A stretch of 64,000 bases of DNA, from contig JAPWDM010000009.1 in the NCBI GenBank assembly GCA_035578155.1, forward strand, positions 1,152,001-1,216,000, in the 5' to 3' direction. How positions within the stretch are numbered: the stretch's first letter is position 1; each line of letters opens with the position of its first letter. Shown in pieces: positions 1 through 11,316 of the stretch. Source of the DNA: Brachynemurus nebulosus (lineage: Eukaryota > Arthropoda > Insecta > Neuroptera > Myrmeleontidae). A program made the position numbers and the translations under genes. The notes below the pieces were generated by a model. That model did no database searches and was not told where the DNA came from. It saw only the letters and a program-made list of their open reading frames with translations.

Positions 1-1743
1 TATTTTTACTGCTTCTATCTGATTACCGACTGCGGCATAATTAACAGGATAGTTCTGCTTATTATCAGGAATATTTGGATCTGGATTTTCTTTTAATAAA
101 TTTCTTAACGTCTCTAAGTCTCCGTAGAATGCGGCTCTATGTATAAGAGGCACGCTGTTTGATTCTAAAATCATCTGAATTATTTCATCATTTTTGTTTT
201 TAATAGCAATTGTCAATGGTAAATCATAATATTCATTCATAACATTCACGCCTTCTTGTCGTTGTATTGGACAATTTTCAATTAAAACACGAAAAACTTT
301 TGTGTGGTTATTGTAAGCAGCATAATGATAAGGTGTACAATAAGAGATATCACTATCAAAACACCTGCAATTATCCAAAAATATTTTAATAATTTCAATA
401 TCACTTTCTGAGTTAAAACTCAATATTGCCCAGTGAAGTGGTGATCGATTAAAATATTTATCAGTATCATACGAAATTTGCCTTTTCCATGAATAAATCA
501 ACATTTGTACGATATCCAGCCGCCCTGAAGCTGCAGCCCAACAAAACATGTCACTTGTGTCCGCGCCATTTTCTAAAAGAATTCCAACCGCTTCTTTGTA
601 TCCATGTCCAGCGGCCCAACAAAGTGCTGTACTCTCATACGGCAAATCAGTAACATCTAATTCACAACCCTGATCGATTAAATACTGAAGTATTTCATAA
701 TTTCCAAAAGCTGCAGCCGTATGTAAGGCAGTGTTAACATACCCACCAAGAACATTACAATCCATACCATGCTCAATAAATTTTCGAACTACATTTTTGG
801 AACAAAAGGCGGCAGCCCAATGAAACGCATTTGGTAAATTATAAAGTCGATCAAAATTATTCTTTATCAAATCATCAGGACCATTTAAATTTGTTAATAG
901 ATGGTAAAGTCCACAATTTCCATTATTCAGATTCAAATGATCACCTTTTTCGAGTAAATAGATTATGGTTTGTTCGTGACCGTACAGTGTGGCTAGGAAA
1001 AGAGGTGTAAAAAAGTTTCCATCGCACAAATTGTAGTAATTTTCTTTCTCAAACAGAACATCTAATATTTCATTGTTACCACAAGATGCAGCCCAATGGT
1101 GGGGTAATATTCCAAAATCATCTTCCAGAATCTTAGCTCCGTTAGCTAAAAGTAATTTTACCGTCGATGTATGATTACAAGAAGATGCCAGATGTAGCGG
1201 GGTTATTGAATTTCGATCCTTATGATTTACATCATTACAACGAAATTTCAGTAGGGCTTTGATGATTTCATCGTGACCAGCAAATGCTGCCAGATGCAAC
1301 GGAGTTATTCCTAAATTGTCTTCTATTTTCCTTTCTTTTTTTGGATATTTTTCCATTAATACTTTTACGACTTGAATATGATTACGTAATGCCGCTAAAT
1401 GAATTGGTTGAATACCATTTTTATCGCTAGCTTTAACCAGAGCGTTCAAATTTAATAAAATTTTTACTAATTCAACGTTGCCCATGTACGCAGCCCAGTG
1501 TAATGGTGTCGTTAAATTACAATCAGATTTATTTATGTCGGCTCCAATCTGGATTAAATATTTTGCCATTTCAGTGCGGCTTTTAGAACAAGCCAATATA
1601 AGTGGTGTACATCGATTCGTATCTGTTTGGTTTACATTAACGGCTTTCGACGATATTAGATTGGAAATTTTCTCGACATCACCCAAAAACGAATATAAAA
1701 ACAGTTCATGAACATGTTCACTTTCTACTTCCATACTTTCCAT
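1..1743 (-). CDS. Ankyrin-repeat protein, tandem copy 1 (3' end beyond window)
   Basis: An open frame of 581 codons runs from an ATG at 1743-1741 to the window edge without a stop, so the C-terminus lies outside. The protein begins MESMEVESEH and then carries back-to-back ankyrin repeats (TPLHWAAYMGN, TPLHLAAFAGH and LHTAAAFGN style helices), colinear with the three complete copies downstream. Ankyrin repeats are protein-binding scaffolds; by comparison with the other copies this one should end in a SOCS-like tail, but that is not visible. The ATG is preceded by TTTTAAG, which could be a splice acceptor, as in the sister copies. A stretch near 1300-1480 is almost identical to copy 4 rather than to copy 2, suggesting sequence exchange. 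No frameshift is seen in the visible part. Confidence 0.93.
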   Translation of the reverse strand, partial: MESMEVESEHVHELFLYSFLGDVEKISNLISSKAVNVNQTDTNRCTPLILACSKSRTEMAKYLIQIGADINKSDCNLTTPLHWAAYMGNVELVKILLNLNALVKASDKNGIQPIHLAALRNHIQVVKVLMEKYPKKERKIEDNLGITPLHLAAFAGHDEIIKALLKFRCNDVNHKDRNSITPLHLASSCNHTSTVKLLLANGAKILEDDFGILPHHWAASCGNNEILDVLFEKENYYNLCDGNFFTPLFLATLYGHEQTIIYLLEKGDHLNLNNGNCGLYHLLTNLNGPDDLIKNNFDRLYNLPNAFHWAAAFCSKNVVRKFIEHGMDCNVLGGYVNTALHTAAAFGNYEILQYLIDQGCELDVTDLPYESTALCWAAGHGYKEAVGILLENGADTSDMFCWAAASGRLDIVQMLIYSWKRQISYDTDKYFNRSPLHWAILSFNSESDIEIIKIFLDNCRCFDSDISYCTPYHYAAYNNHTKVFRVLIENCPIQRQEGVNVMNEYYDLPLTIAIKNKNDEIIQMILESNSVPLIHRAAFYGDLETLRNLLKENPDPNIPDNKQNYPVNYAAVGNQIEAVKI

Positions 1744-3504
1744 ACCTTAAAAACAAATAAGTTCAACAGTCCTTTTAACAGTCCGTGATTCCTTAACCGT
1801 TTAGGATCAGGGAAAAAGAACTTTGTTTAAACGATAACTTCCGATATTTTTTTGCTACCAAAATTCAGTGAACAAGAGTATAATATTCTCGAATTATCGT
1901 ATGTCGCATCCACATTGTGTAACTCGGCAAAGTACAAGTACAAGTACGTTTTTGATATTTTTTGCGTAATTTGATATGTTTTTTTTTTGCTTAAATTAAC
2001 AAAATAAGTGCATAGCAGATAAGATTATAACAATCAATTGGAATAATTATGATAAATATGTGACATATATAATACTTGTAGTACCTATACAAAAGGTGTT
2101 AAAGAGTTTTGAAGACAATTGACAATTTAAGACAATAGAATTCGAAAAAAAGGAATAAATTCGTAATATTGTTACGGTACACAATTTTAAAAAAACTTTT
2201 TGACAAAAACTGAAAAAAACATGACAGTAAAAACTAAAAATAGTCAAAAATGTAATGTAAATGATGCAAACGTAAGTAGGTACTTAAATAATTTTTAAAT
2301 TTTTGGAGAAGTGTCAATTAATTTAGAATTTAAATATTAAACTTACCGTCTTAAAATCTGGTTCTGTTGATGTTATGTATGAAGTAATAATATTGATAAA
2401 TTTAATTAATATAATTAACTGATTATAAAAGAACTTAAAACGGAAATAAAACTGCGTTCTGAGAATTTAATAAACTTAACCTTTTATCATTTTTTATCCT
2501 TTTTTTTCGTAGTAAAGAACGGAAAACCACTATCTACAGACTACTTATTTTATTGGTTTTATTGAAATACTACTTTGTCTTCATATGATATTAAAATATC
2601 TGTTTTAAAAATTAATTTAGATAAATTTAATTTAGTTTTTTTTTTGTTTTTATCATATTTCATTTTTTTTAGTTCATTTGTTTTGTTTTGTTTTTATTTC
2701 CATGACAACTGAATAATAGTTGATTTTATAAAACTGAACGTATACAATTAGAAAATGGAAATACAAAATTTTTTCGATATTTTACATACCTATTTAATTT
2801 TTGAAATTTCTGATATAAATTTTTGAAGCATCAAAAGCCTATCATATGTATCATATGTATCATACCTAGATCCCTCCCAATTCACATATTTTTACGTAAT
2901 CACCAACCTTGCAAATTAAAAATTTGGTAGGGCCCCGTCAACATAATTATCTTTTTTTCAATTCAGTATTCAGCAAATTGTAAAACATAAATGCTGACGT
3001 CATTCAGTTCAATTTTTTTGTTATAGCAAATTATAAAATATGATAAATTGATAAAATATCCATGAATAGGTATCATGGAGTATAGGTATAAATATGTATA
3101 GTTTGTTTTTTTTTTTTATAGAGGGCGTTGTTTGGGCGGGAACGGCTTGATTTTTTGAAAACGGGTGGGAATAAAAAATTTTTATATGAGATTGTGAGTT
3201 TTCTCGGGACTGAGAGCGGGCGGGAATGAGACAAAAACTAATTTCCAGCGACATTTCTAGCTTTTGATTAATGACTGTGACTTTTTTATTCGTAACACAT
3301 AACTATACTAGGTCGAAATGATAGGAAACACATATAACAGAATTACTGTACCCAAATAAGGTCATACGGTCTCTATAGAAAACCCAATGCGTACCCTATT
3401 GGTGCACCTAATCTCATCTACATCACTCAGGGAGAGGAGGGGTGTGTGTGTTTAATTGTACGAAATATTTCAAGAATTAAAATTTGATTTTTTATTATTT
3501 TTAG
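1744..3504. other. Intergenic region between ankyrin copy 1 and the PLD gene
   Basis: This 1.8-kb stretch separates two divergently transcribed genes and should hold both promoters and the missing first exon of the PLD gene. I see no convincing coding exon. An ACTTAC (reverse-strand GTAAGT) at about 2341 could be a leader-exon donor for ankyrin copy 1, but it is not clearly homologous to the donors of copies 2-4. A TGACGTCA palindrome lies at 2995-3002. The rest is AT-rich sequence without recognised features. Confidence 0.5.
2995..3002. promoter_or_regulatory. TGACGTCA palindrome upstream of ankyrin copy 1
   Basis: A perfect CRE/ATF-type octamer about 1.25 kb upstream of the copy 1 ATG, preceded by GC as in copies 3 and 4. 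The word is over-represented throughout this window, so function is only a possibility. Confidence 0.25.
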
Positions 3505-6500
3505 ACTGTCTTAGAAGGTGGCGGGACAGAAGCGGAAGACCTGGACCTTTGGAACCAGGGATATATGCTACGGGACGAATTCGAGGATGAAAGAGTTACA
3601 AGGTGAATGGGAAAAAAAAAACAGTAAATCAGCCTGCAGAAGCAATTTTTATAAATTGTTTTGGTTTGGTTTTAGATGGAACAGTCAAAACTGGTGCAAA
3701 CCGTCATGTATACCAATTACGATCATCTTGATTCTAATATTTCTGGTGGTTTTATTACCATTAGTCGATCACGCCATGGTGGAAGATAACGTGTTTTTGA
3801 ATAAAGAAATGCAAAAATTGTATCGGACTTGTCCACAGTCTTGTAGGTATGAATAGTATGTTTAAATTTCTTATAACACGGTTTTTTTTAATTAGCACGG
3901 TACTGCTTAATTGTAATTGATTTCGACATAACACGAAATCAATTACAGCTGAACCTTTCTTTATGTCGTGGATCGAGACCGCATAAAGAGTTCCAAGAGT
4001 TTTCGATTCGCTTAAAAGTTGCTTTTCTAAACAAGATAAAGCACTAGTTTTTTCATGAAAAAATTTTATTTCATTTTTATAATATTATAAAAATTATGAT
4101 AAATACATTTATAAAGAAAAAAAAAGAAAAAAATGATGCAATAACTTATATTCTTATGCAATGTATTGATTAAATGTTCAAAAACAGTCAATATGTTATT
4201 TTATCGAAGAAAATTATTATAATTAATGTTTAAATTTCTTACCTTCTTTTGCTTTATATTCACATTATGCACTTTAATGGGCATTTTTTTTAAAAACCAT
4301 ATAAAAAATTGTACAAAAGAGACCGCATAAAGGAAGGTTCAGCTGTACTTGTGCTATAGGAGAATTGACTGTAGATTAGTGGAGTCCCTTAGAAGATTAA
4401 GTGATAGACCCGTATTCAGGGACAGATTCAACTCTCAAATTGATGGTGTCATTAAATTAAAAATTTCTTTCTTCTTAAAATAAGCTTTATGAATGGGATT
4501 AAAATTAGGGTGATTGGTGGAATTCGGCTGTAAAATTTGGTGTGAATTTTTTGTTCTTATTGTTTTAACTCTTTTATTTTATCTATAGAGAAAATTTTTT
4601 TGTTTCAAAATGCCGGACCTTTTACTGCCGGTAACAAATACAATAGATAAGGTTACAAAAAAGAAAGATAATCAGAGATGCCAACATCAAAAAAATGACA
4701 CTTTCGGAACTGGCAAAATAAAAATTACACTAAACGATGTTGGTAAAACTGCACATTATTTACAGTTATACCGTATTTCGAAAAAGCTGTCACAGATGGC
4801 GGCACTTTTACCAGTGAATATATACGTATCAAAGCATTTTGAGCCGCCATATTGCATGACGAGTTAACTCATCTTAATCATCAGAAGTGTTAAAATAATA
4901 AAATTTTTTTTACAAATATGATTAATTTGACAAATTTCAACATTCTATCATTTTATTCAACGCTTTTTAAGGCACTGAAAAAATTTAATAAACTTGATGA
5001 CGTCATCAAATCAAAAAATTAATTTTTTTTCAAATTAAGCTGCATTGAAGTGACCTAAATTAAAATTATTGATTAAATTAGGATAATTTGAGTGTGAACT
5101 CTTCATTTTTGTTATCAAAATGATGAAATTTCCTTTAGAAATATGGCCTGACATAATAAATTTTAAAAAAATGGACTTAAAACTAGCAAGTCCACCTAAA
5201 AAATGAACTTAACAGCAGCTGGCGGAGGGCATATGATCCCCATGACTCTTCCTCTCTGTAACCGCGCTTGTCAGAACGATAACAACACCAATTTTTTGCG
5301 TAGGAATCAAAAATGTTTAAAACTGACGCCTGTGTATCAATTTTCAGGATGTCATTAGTCGAAAGTATTCCAGATGGTCTAACATATCCTAACGATAGTG
5401 TCATATTTCCGACAACCCACGAAACATGGCTCAAACTAATAAATTCTGCCGAAGAAACCATTGAAATTGGTTCATTCTATTGGACACTTCGAAAATCGGA
5501 AGTATGGCCTGATCCATCCTCGGACAAGGTAATTTTACCGACCAATTCCAATCATTTGACATTTTTTTAACCGAAATTCTTTTTGTTTCCAGGGTGAAGA
5601 AGTGTTCCAGGCGTTATTGGACGCCGGAACTACACGCGGAATTAAAATAAAAATTGCTCAAAACTCACCGACCGTGGAAAATCCGAATACGGACACGGAA
5701 TATTTGGAGAAACGGAAAGCCGCCGAAGTGCGAAGTTTAAATTTCGCGCAAATTGTAGGTGGCGGTGTTTTACACACGAAAGTGTGGATTATCGATCGAA
5801 AACATTTTTATGTTGGTAGCGCGAATATGGATTGGAGAGCTTTGACACAGGTTAAAGAATTGGGGGCAGTTTTCTATGATTGTAGCTGTTTAGCTGAAGA
5901 TATAGCAAAAATTTTTGAGGTAGGTACTTAGCGGGTTCAAGGATTGTATATAAAAGAGATTCCCGTGCATTACTTTTTTATACAGAACATATTAAATTTA
6001 TGGTAGCAGAGCGTGGTCTATTATAACTTCCCTTTAATTTCGCAGGTGTATTGGATATTGGGCGAGAATCCAGTGATACCAAATCAATGGCCGAAAAATT
6101 TATCTACCGTTTACAACATAGAAACGCCGATGAATTTATCAATAAACAACTATAGTCTTCAAACATATATTTCTGTAAGTTTTGAAACAATTATCTTCCC
6201 GCCAAAAATGTTACTAAAAAATAACATTATATAAAAAAATTACGGCGATTACAATGGTAAAAATTGCAAAGAAAATTTTTTATCTTCGTTCATTGAAGAG
6301 AATTTTTTAATTAACGAATACATAGTAATCTGTAATACCGATCGTAAGACACAGTAATTTGGGGGAGATTTTAAAATGACAAATTATTATTTAGAAATTG
6401 TGAATCCTTCGGCAAAATCTGGGAACAAAATTCTTCCTCTAATATACAAACAAATTTGCCATACTTTCAAAGATTATTAATATACATATGCATTATTGGT

Positions 6501-9132
6501 TTAAAAAAAGAAGGGATCTGTCAAATGGGTGGGGTTCAAAAAAATGGCTGACGAAAAAGGGCGTTGACAGTAATTTCATGCATAGTAATCAGTGCGATAT
6601 TAAGAAAAACTATTTGTACTTGTGTTGACACAAGTCCAGGGCAAAGAAATTTTGTTGAAGAAGGAAGAATTTAACCCTAGAATCATACATTGGTCTACGA
6701 GTCAAGTTAATCATACATCGGCGTCGTTTCGACGAATGGACTTTTTACGGGGAGTTTTAGAGTTTATTTGCAAAAAACATTTTTTTTACATAACAATACT
6801 ACAAAAGCGAACAAAATATTTAAAAAAATTGGATTTGGAAAAATTTCTTAATGTAAATATTTATTAATTTTTTTAATCTTTTTATCAAAGCATATTTTCA
6901 TTATAAAAATTAAAAAATATATAAATACATCAATTGTAATAATTAATTTATGAACTATTATGAATCAGTGGACATGTGTGACTTTACAGAATGTGAAATT
7001 TCTCAGTCATAAATATTCCTATAGATATGTAGTTATTTCCCCATTAGGCACATTTGTAAATTTTCTAAAATTTGTTAGTAATTTTTCGAATAAGATCTCA
7101 AAAAATAATAAAAATTAAAATATTTTCCACAAAATAAATTGTTAATCTTTTATTAAGTCATTCGAAACACATTCTTTAGTTTTCGATTCAATTTATTCAA
7201 ACTTCAGTATTATGTCGTCTCTATAAGTCAAACAGCTGTAATCATCTTTCACATTATCATAATCATTGAATAAATTAATTATAACATCCATATCTTTAAT
7301 AGATTTTAGAAAAATTAGGAAAACTTTTATATGTGGAGTACAAAATCTTTAAAAAAAAATATAGGTTAATCATACATCGTCGTCCTTTTGACGCACACTA
7401 TTTTAGTATAAAAAAAACGACAATAGCTATAAATAAAATTTATATGTGTTATGTGTTATAATAACAAATAAATTAGATAACAGAAGTTTCACAACGAGCA
7501 GGTACCGACAAGTCACATTATTGGAGCAGGTAGAGAAGTTCGTTCGTCGTTTTGACGAGTATGTATGATTCTAGGGTTAATGTCCATAAATGAACTTTAA
7601 GAATAGTTTGACTTTTTAACACCAGATGTCATACCATTCAATATGGCGCTACTTATAAATTGTACGTAATTTTCTGTGGGTAATGAATAGTTACTTTCTG
7701 TTATAGAGTTCACCTCCGCCATTTTGTCCTGACGGTAGATCAACCGATCTTGAAGCAATATTGGATGTAATTACAAAAGCGGAGAAATTTATCCATATTT
7801 CCGTCATGGATTATTTCCCACTGACTATTTACACCCCAAAAGTTCATTATTGGCCTGCAATTGATGACGCATTACGTACGGCAGCTATCGATCATAAAGT
7901 TCAAGTCAAACTACTAATCAGCAAATGGAATCATAGCCGATCAGCGGAAGATTACTTCTTAAAATCACTTGCTGACATCTCAAATTCGTATCCGGGTGTT
8001 AGTGTAGAAATTGTAAGTATTGTTCGGCGACTACACGTTCCGGAATACACTACTGCATCACTAGTTAGGACCCCTTACTAGTTGTACCTGCGTGGTGTGT
8101 ATAATTATACTCTGGTTGACAAATATTATTTATCTGAATTTATTTAAAGCAAAATTATCTTAGATATCGAAAAATCGATTGCACCATTCAATTAGTCATC
8201 GAATAAAAGACGAAATATCATATTTTGATAAATGTTCTAGAATATTCTATTCGTCAAATGGCAAAAATTGTTTGTCAAAATGGGACATTTAGTTTACATT
8301 AGTTTAATTTGGGTTGGAGAATTAAGTGGTGAAATCGATTTTCCAATATCTTGGCTAGCTGTCAAATAAAATATTCTAGAACATTTCTCAAAATGTGCTA
8401 TTTGGTCTCTTTTGGTAGCCAATACAATGGTGACGTCTGTTTTTGGATATCTTTGCTAGTTGACGAATAGAATATTCCAGAACATTTGTCAAGATGTGTA
8501 ATTTGGCCTTTTTTTCAATGGACAATTAAATGGTACAATTGATTTTTCGATATCTTTGCTAGTTGACAAATAGAACATTCTAGAATTTTTGTCAATCTAC
8601 ACTGTTTAATGTCATTTTTAGTGATTAATTCAATGGTGAAGTCTGTTTTTTTTTTTATATCTCTGCTAGTTGACGATTAGAATATTCTAGAATTTTTATG
8701 TTACTCATTTTGCATATTACGTATAGAGAATACGAGCATTTATATCTGCAGTGAAACTGATCACTCTGTATTGTGCCTTAATAATTATACCTTAGAGTGA
8801 GACTCCCCTCACGTAGGGGTACATATAGTTATTCGGCGCATACTGTACTATATTAATTTTTTTTTTAGAAACGATTTCAAGTGCCTGCAACCGAAGCACA
8901 GAATCAAATTCCATTTGCTCGAGTCAATCATAACAAATATATGGTGACGGACAATACGGCGTACATTGGAACATCAAACTGGTCCGGTGATTATTTTATA
9001 TCAACCGCCGGTATCGGTTTAATTATGCATGATCCGGATTTAAATAGGAATTTAACGGAACCCACGGTACGCGGTCAGTTGCAAGCGATTTTTGAACGGG
9101 ATTGGAATTCTTCATATGCTTCATATCTTTAA
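3505..9132 (+). CDS. PLD3: PLD3-like phospholipase D-family protein (seven coding exons)
   Basis: Coding exons: 3505-3602, 3676-3846, 5348-5528, 5593-5919, 6046-6174, 7707-8012 and 8869-9132, all joined by GT-AG introns with consistent phase, giving 491 residues and a TAA at 9130-9132. Numbered from the first exon, a hydrophobic segment at about residues 45-65 is the signal anchor of a type II membrane protein, followed by a luminal domain with two HKD motifs: HTKVWIID (211-218) and HNKYMVTD (425-432). The IGTSNWSGDYF and GSANMDWRALTQVKELG blocks are typical of the PLD3/PLD4 family, which in vertebrates are endolysosomal 5'-3' exonucleases; that activity is inferred here. The true N-terminus is unclear: either an upstream exon joins at 3505, or translation begins at the in-frame ATG at 3565. 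Introns 2, 5 and 6 carry transposons or tandem repeats. Confidence 0.94.
3946..4345. mobile_element. Pogo/Tigger-like MITE in PLD intron 2
   Basis: The ends are inverted: CAGCTGAACCTTTCTTTATG at the left and its near-complement at the right (CATAAAGGAAGGTTCAGCTG), each flanked by TA at 3944-3945 and 4346-4347. A 400-bp length, TA duplication and a CAG-GAACCT terminus fit pogo/Tigger-type Tc1/mariner elements. The interior is non-coding. A GACCGCATAAAG word appears near both ends. Confidence 0.7.
5529..5592 (+). other. Short PLD intron 3
   Basis: A 64-bp GT-AG intron (GTAATT to TTCCAG) in phase 0 between the exons ending in SSDK and beginning GEEVF. It illustrates the minimal intron size in this genome. 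Confidence 0.85.
6671..7580. mobile_element. Non-autonomous piggyBac-like element with TTAA duplication
   Basis: TTAA at 6671-6674 is followed by CCCTAGAATCATACAT, and the exact reverse complement of that terminus ends at 7576 before a second TTAA (7577-7580). Perfect 16-bp ends starting CCCTAG and a TTAA target are hallmarks of the piggyBac superfamily. Sub-terminal CATACATCG-CGTCG-CGACG motifs occur near the left end, near 7371 and near the right end. The 902-bp body sits in PLD intron 5 (6175-7706). On the minus strand, about 7330-7200, there is an open stretch ending in a stop and followed by AATAAA; it could be the decayed tail of an ORF but I cannot name it. Confidence 0.82.
8168..8700. 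repeat. About 103-bp tandem repeat with one inverted unit, in PLD intron 6
   Basis: Four direct units share the core TATCTTTGCTAGTTGACGAA followed by an AGAATATTCTAGAAC-like block; the GCTAG(C/T) marker recurs at 8354, 8455, 8558 and 8664 (spacing 101, 103 and 106). A fifth unit at about 8168-8260 is in the opposite orientation. Every unit contains alternating GAA and TTC triplets spaced by two bases, matching the heat-shock element consensus: 8235-8247, 8374-8381, 8470-8482, 8573-8585 and 8680-8692 (the second has only two intact triplets). Confidence 0.8.
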
Positions 9133-11316
9133 CCAAACTAAATAATTTATACATTTAAAATAAAATTTGGAAAATATAAATTTCTTCTTAAATGTCCACA
9201 AAACTGATTTGTAAAAATTTAAATATTTGTAAATTTGGGAACGAATGTCTGTATATTTATGAACGTTTTTATTAAAAATTAAAAAAATAGGCGAGTTGAC
9301 AGTATTTTTAAAAAAATCGTCAAAAAGTTGAAAGATGTAAGAATTATGGGAGTGTGACAAATCGCCAAACATGACGAAAATGTAAGGATTATGAGATTTT
9401 TTTTCGAAACCTAAAAAAATTTAATTTTGATTCATAGAAAAGTAGAAAATTCACTTTGAAAATTAAATATGTTAAAAGAACTGTCCGCCATATTCTCATT
9501 TGGTGTGAACGCTATGATCTCATAAAAGAAAGAGATAACCTATGTTTAATGAACGATTACGTCACATTTCGTTTTGGCGCTATTTTTGAAAGTGAAATAA
9601 ATCATTAAAGATATAAAAAAAAAAGATTATACTTCATCCAACTAAATACTTCAAAACATATTGTTTTTAATTTATCAATTCGCCTATTCATAAATTTTTA
9701 TCTTTCTTCCTGCACAATTTCTTTCGATGTATATTTTGATTAACTTATTTGATATTTAAGATGAAATTGTCAAATGATATTTGTAAATATGGCAGCGTTT
9801 TTGATACGATCTCTTCCTTATTTAATTGTATTTGAAATTTTTTGATAAATAAAAATAAGAAATCATTAATTTGGATTGAAGTTATTTTTTTTCCCTTATG
9901 GTTGGTGTATTAAAGCTTAAGTACTATTCAATTCTAAAAAAAATGAGTCATTTAATTGTCTCAAATGGAGATTATGAGTTTTTATGTCAAAATTTCCTTT
10001 ATCTGAGTCTTTTTTTGTTTTTTTATTACTTAAATGTTTCTAAAGAGTTAAATTTTCTATTATTTAATCTTTGGCAGAAGGTACTGAATAAGTCTTGAAA
10101 ATCAAGATAATGTTTCCTCTTTATATATTAACTGAACATAAATAATTACAAAATTATCGTATGTATTTCTTCTAAATAATTAAGTAACACTAAACGACGT
10201 AAATAAAAAATTACTTTAAATTTTAAAAAATCAAAATACCCGACTGCGTAAAAAGCAGACTAAAAAGATCGAAATAAGACGAAACAAAAAAACAGAAAAA
10301 TGAATCAAGTGAAACAGTCGGAGGCATCAGATATTTCTGTTCAAACTGTTACAACATGTATGGCCTCCATATTTATATTATGTAGTAGACCCGAAAAAAG
10401 TGAACTGAGAGATGCGTAGCAACGCATTTTAAAATGGATCAGCCTAAGTCCTTTTGAAGGTAAGGTCGATATCTGCCAAATACATGTGTTTTACGAACCA
10501 TAGACCAGTGAGTTGATTTATTTTACCCACTCCACCTGTGCAAACGAAGACAGGTATCTTACTTCAAAATCTTTTGACTATATACATATATTGCTAGCAG
10601 TTTGCATTTTTGGTCACAAACATTAGAGTGCAGACGATATCACTCTCTCTTTTTATTTAGTGTACCTATTTTCATTGTGCGCATGCGCTGGTAATTTCAA
10701 AATGCCTCCATTTTAGCCACTTACGTTATCATTATCAAGTATGAGTTTTTAATAAGCAATAATTTATTTATTATTTGGATAAATAAACCCTCGTGCCCTT
10801 ATATATTATTACCAAAGGCTCCACCAAGGATCCAGTGAAGTACATAATAGTACATAAGGGTAAATATTTTGTAAATAAAAATTAAACATTTTGCCTTAAC
10901 ATCTGATATTCTTTATTTATGCTTAATATTTTGAACAATAGTCATAGAGAAAATAAATATTGCAATTCTGTATGGTTATAAACAACATAAACAATGTATT
11001 TATAATATGAGGTAGGATTGATAAACAAAGTATCATCTCAACTAACTAAAATTAATTAGTTTATAAAATTTCTATATAAAAAAATAAATCATCTGGTTTT
11101 ATAAAAAAATATTATCTTTTTCTTTAAACTACCCGAATATCCGTTTGAAAACTGTTGGAAAAGATTTTAGTTTACTAGAAGCATTTCAAGTTTCGAATAA
11201 TACGGTAAATTCATTTAACCGAAGTAGTTTGTAACACTGACATCTGTCATGAAGCCATAAAGCAACTTAAGCGGCCTCTACACGCCCAATAATATTATAC
11301 GATATCCATAAATATA
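9133..11316. other. Gene-free region; contains a displaced ankyrin 3' flank
   Basis: No credible exon is seen. About 9820-10150 resembles 27120-27310, the sequence just beyond the stop of ankyrin copy 4: shared blocks include AATTTAATTGTA-TTGAAATTT, AAATAAGAAATCA and CAATCTTT/AATCTTTGG with GCAGAA. It therefore appears to be the original 3' flank of copy 2, now about 2.7 kb away from that gene because of inserted repeats. The rest shows nothing recognisable. Confidence 0.5.
9159..9164 (+). promoter_or_regulatory. Poly(A) signal of the PLD gene
   Basis: AATAAA lies 27 bp after the TAA stop of the PLD-like gene, the first such hexamer downstream. Confidence 0.55.

Noticed and set aside
4610..4867. 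Plus-strand 85-codon frame
   Set aside because: It lies inside PLD intron 2, has no similarity I recognise and low-complexity composition; treated as chance.
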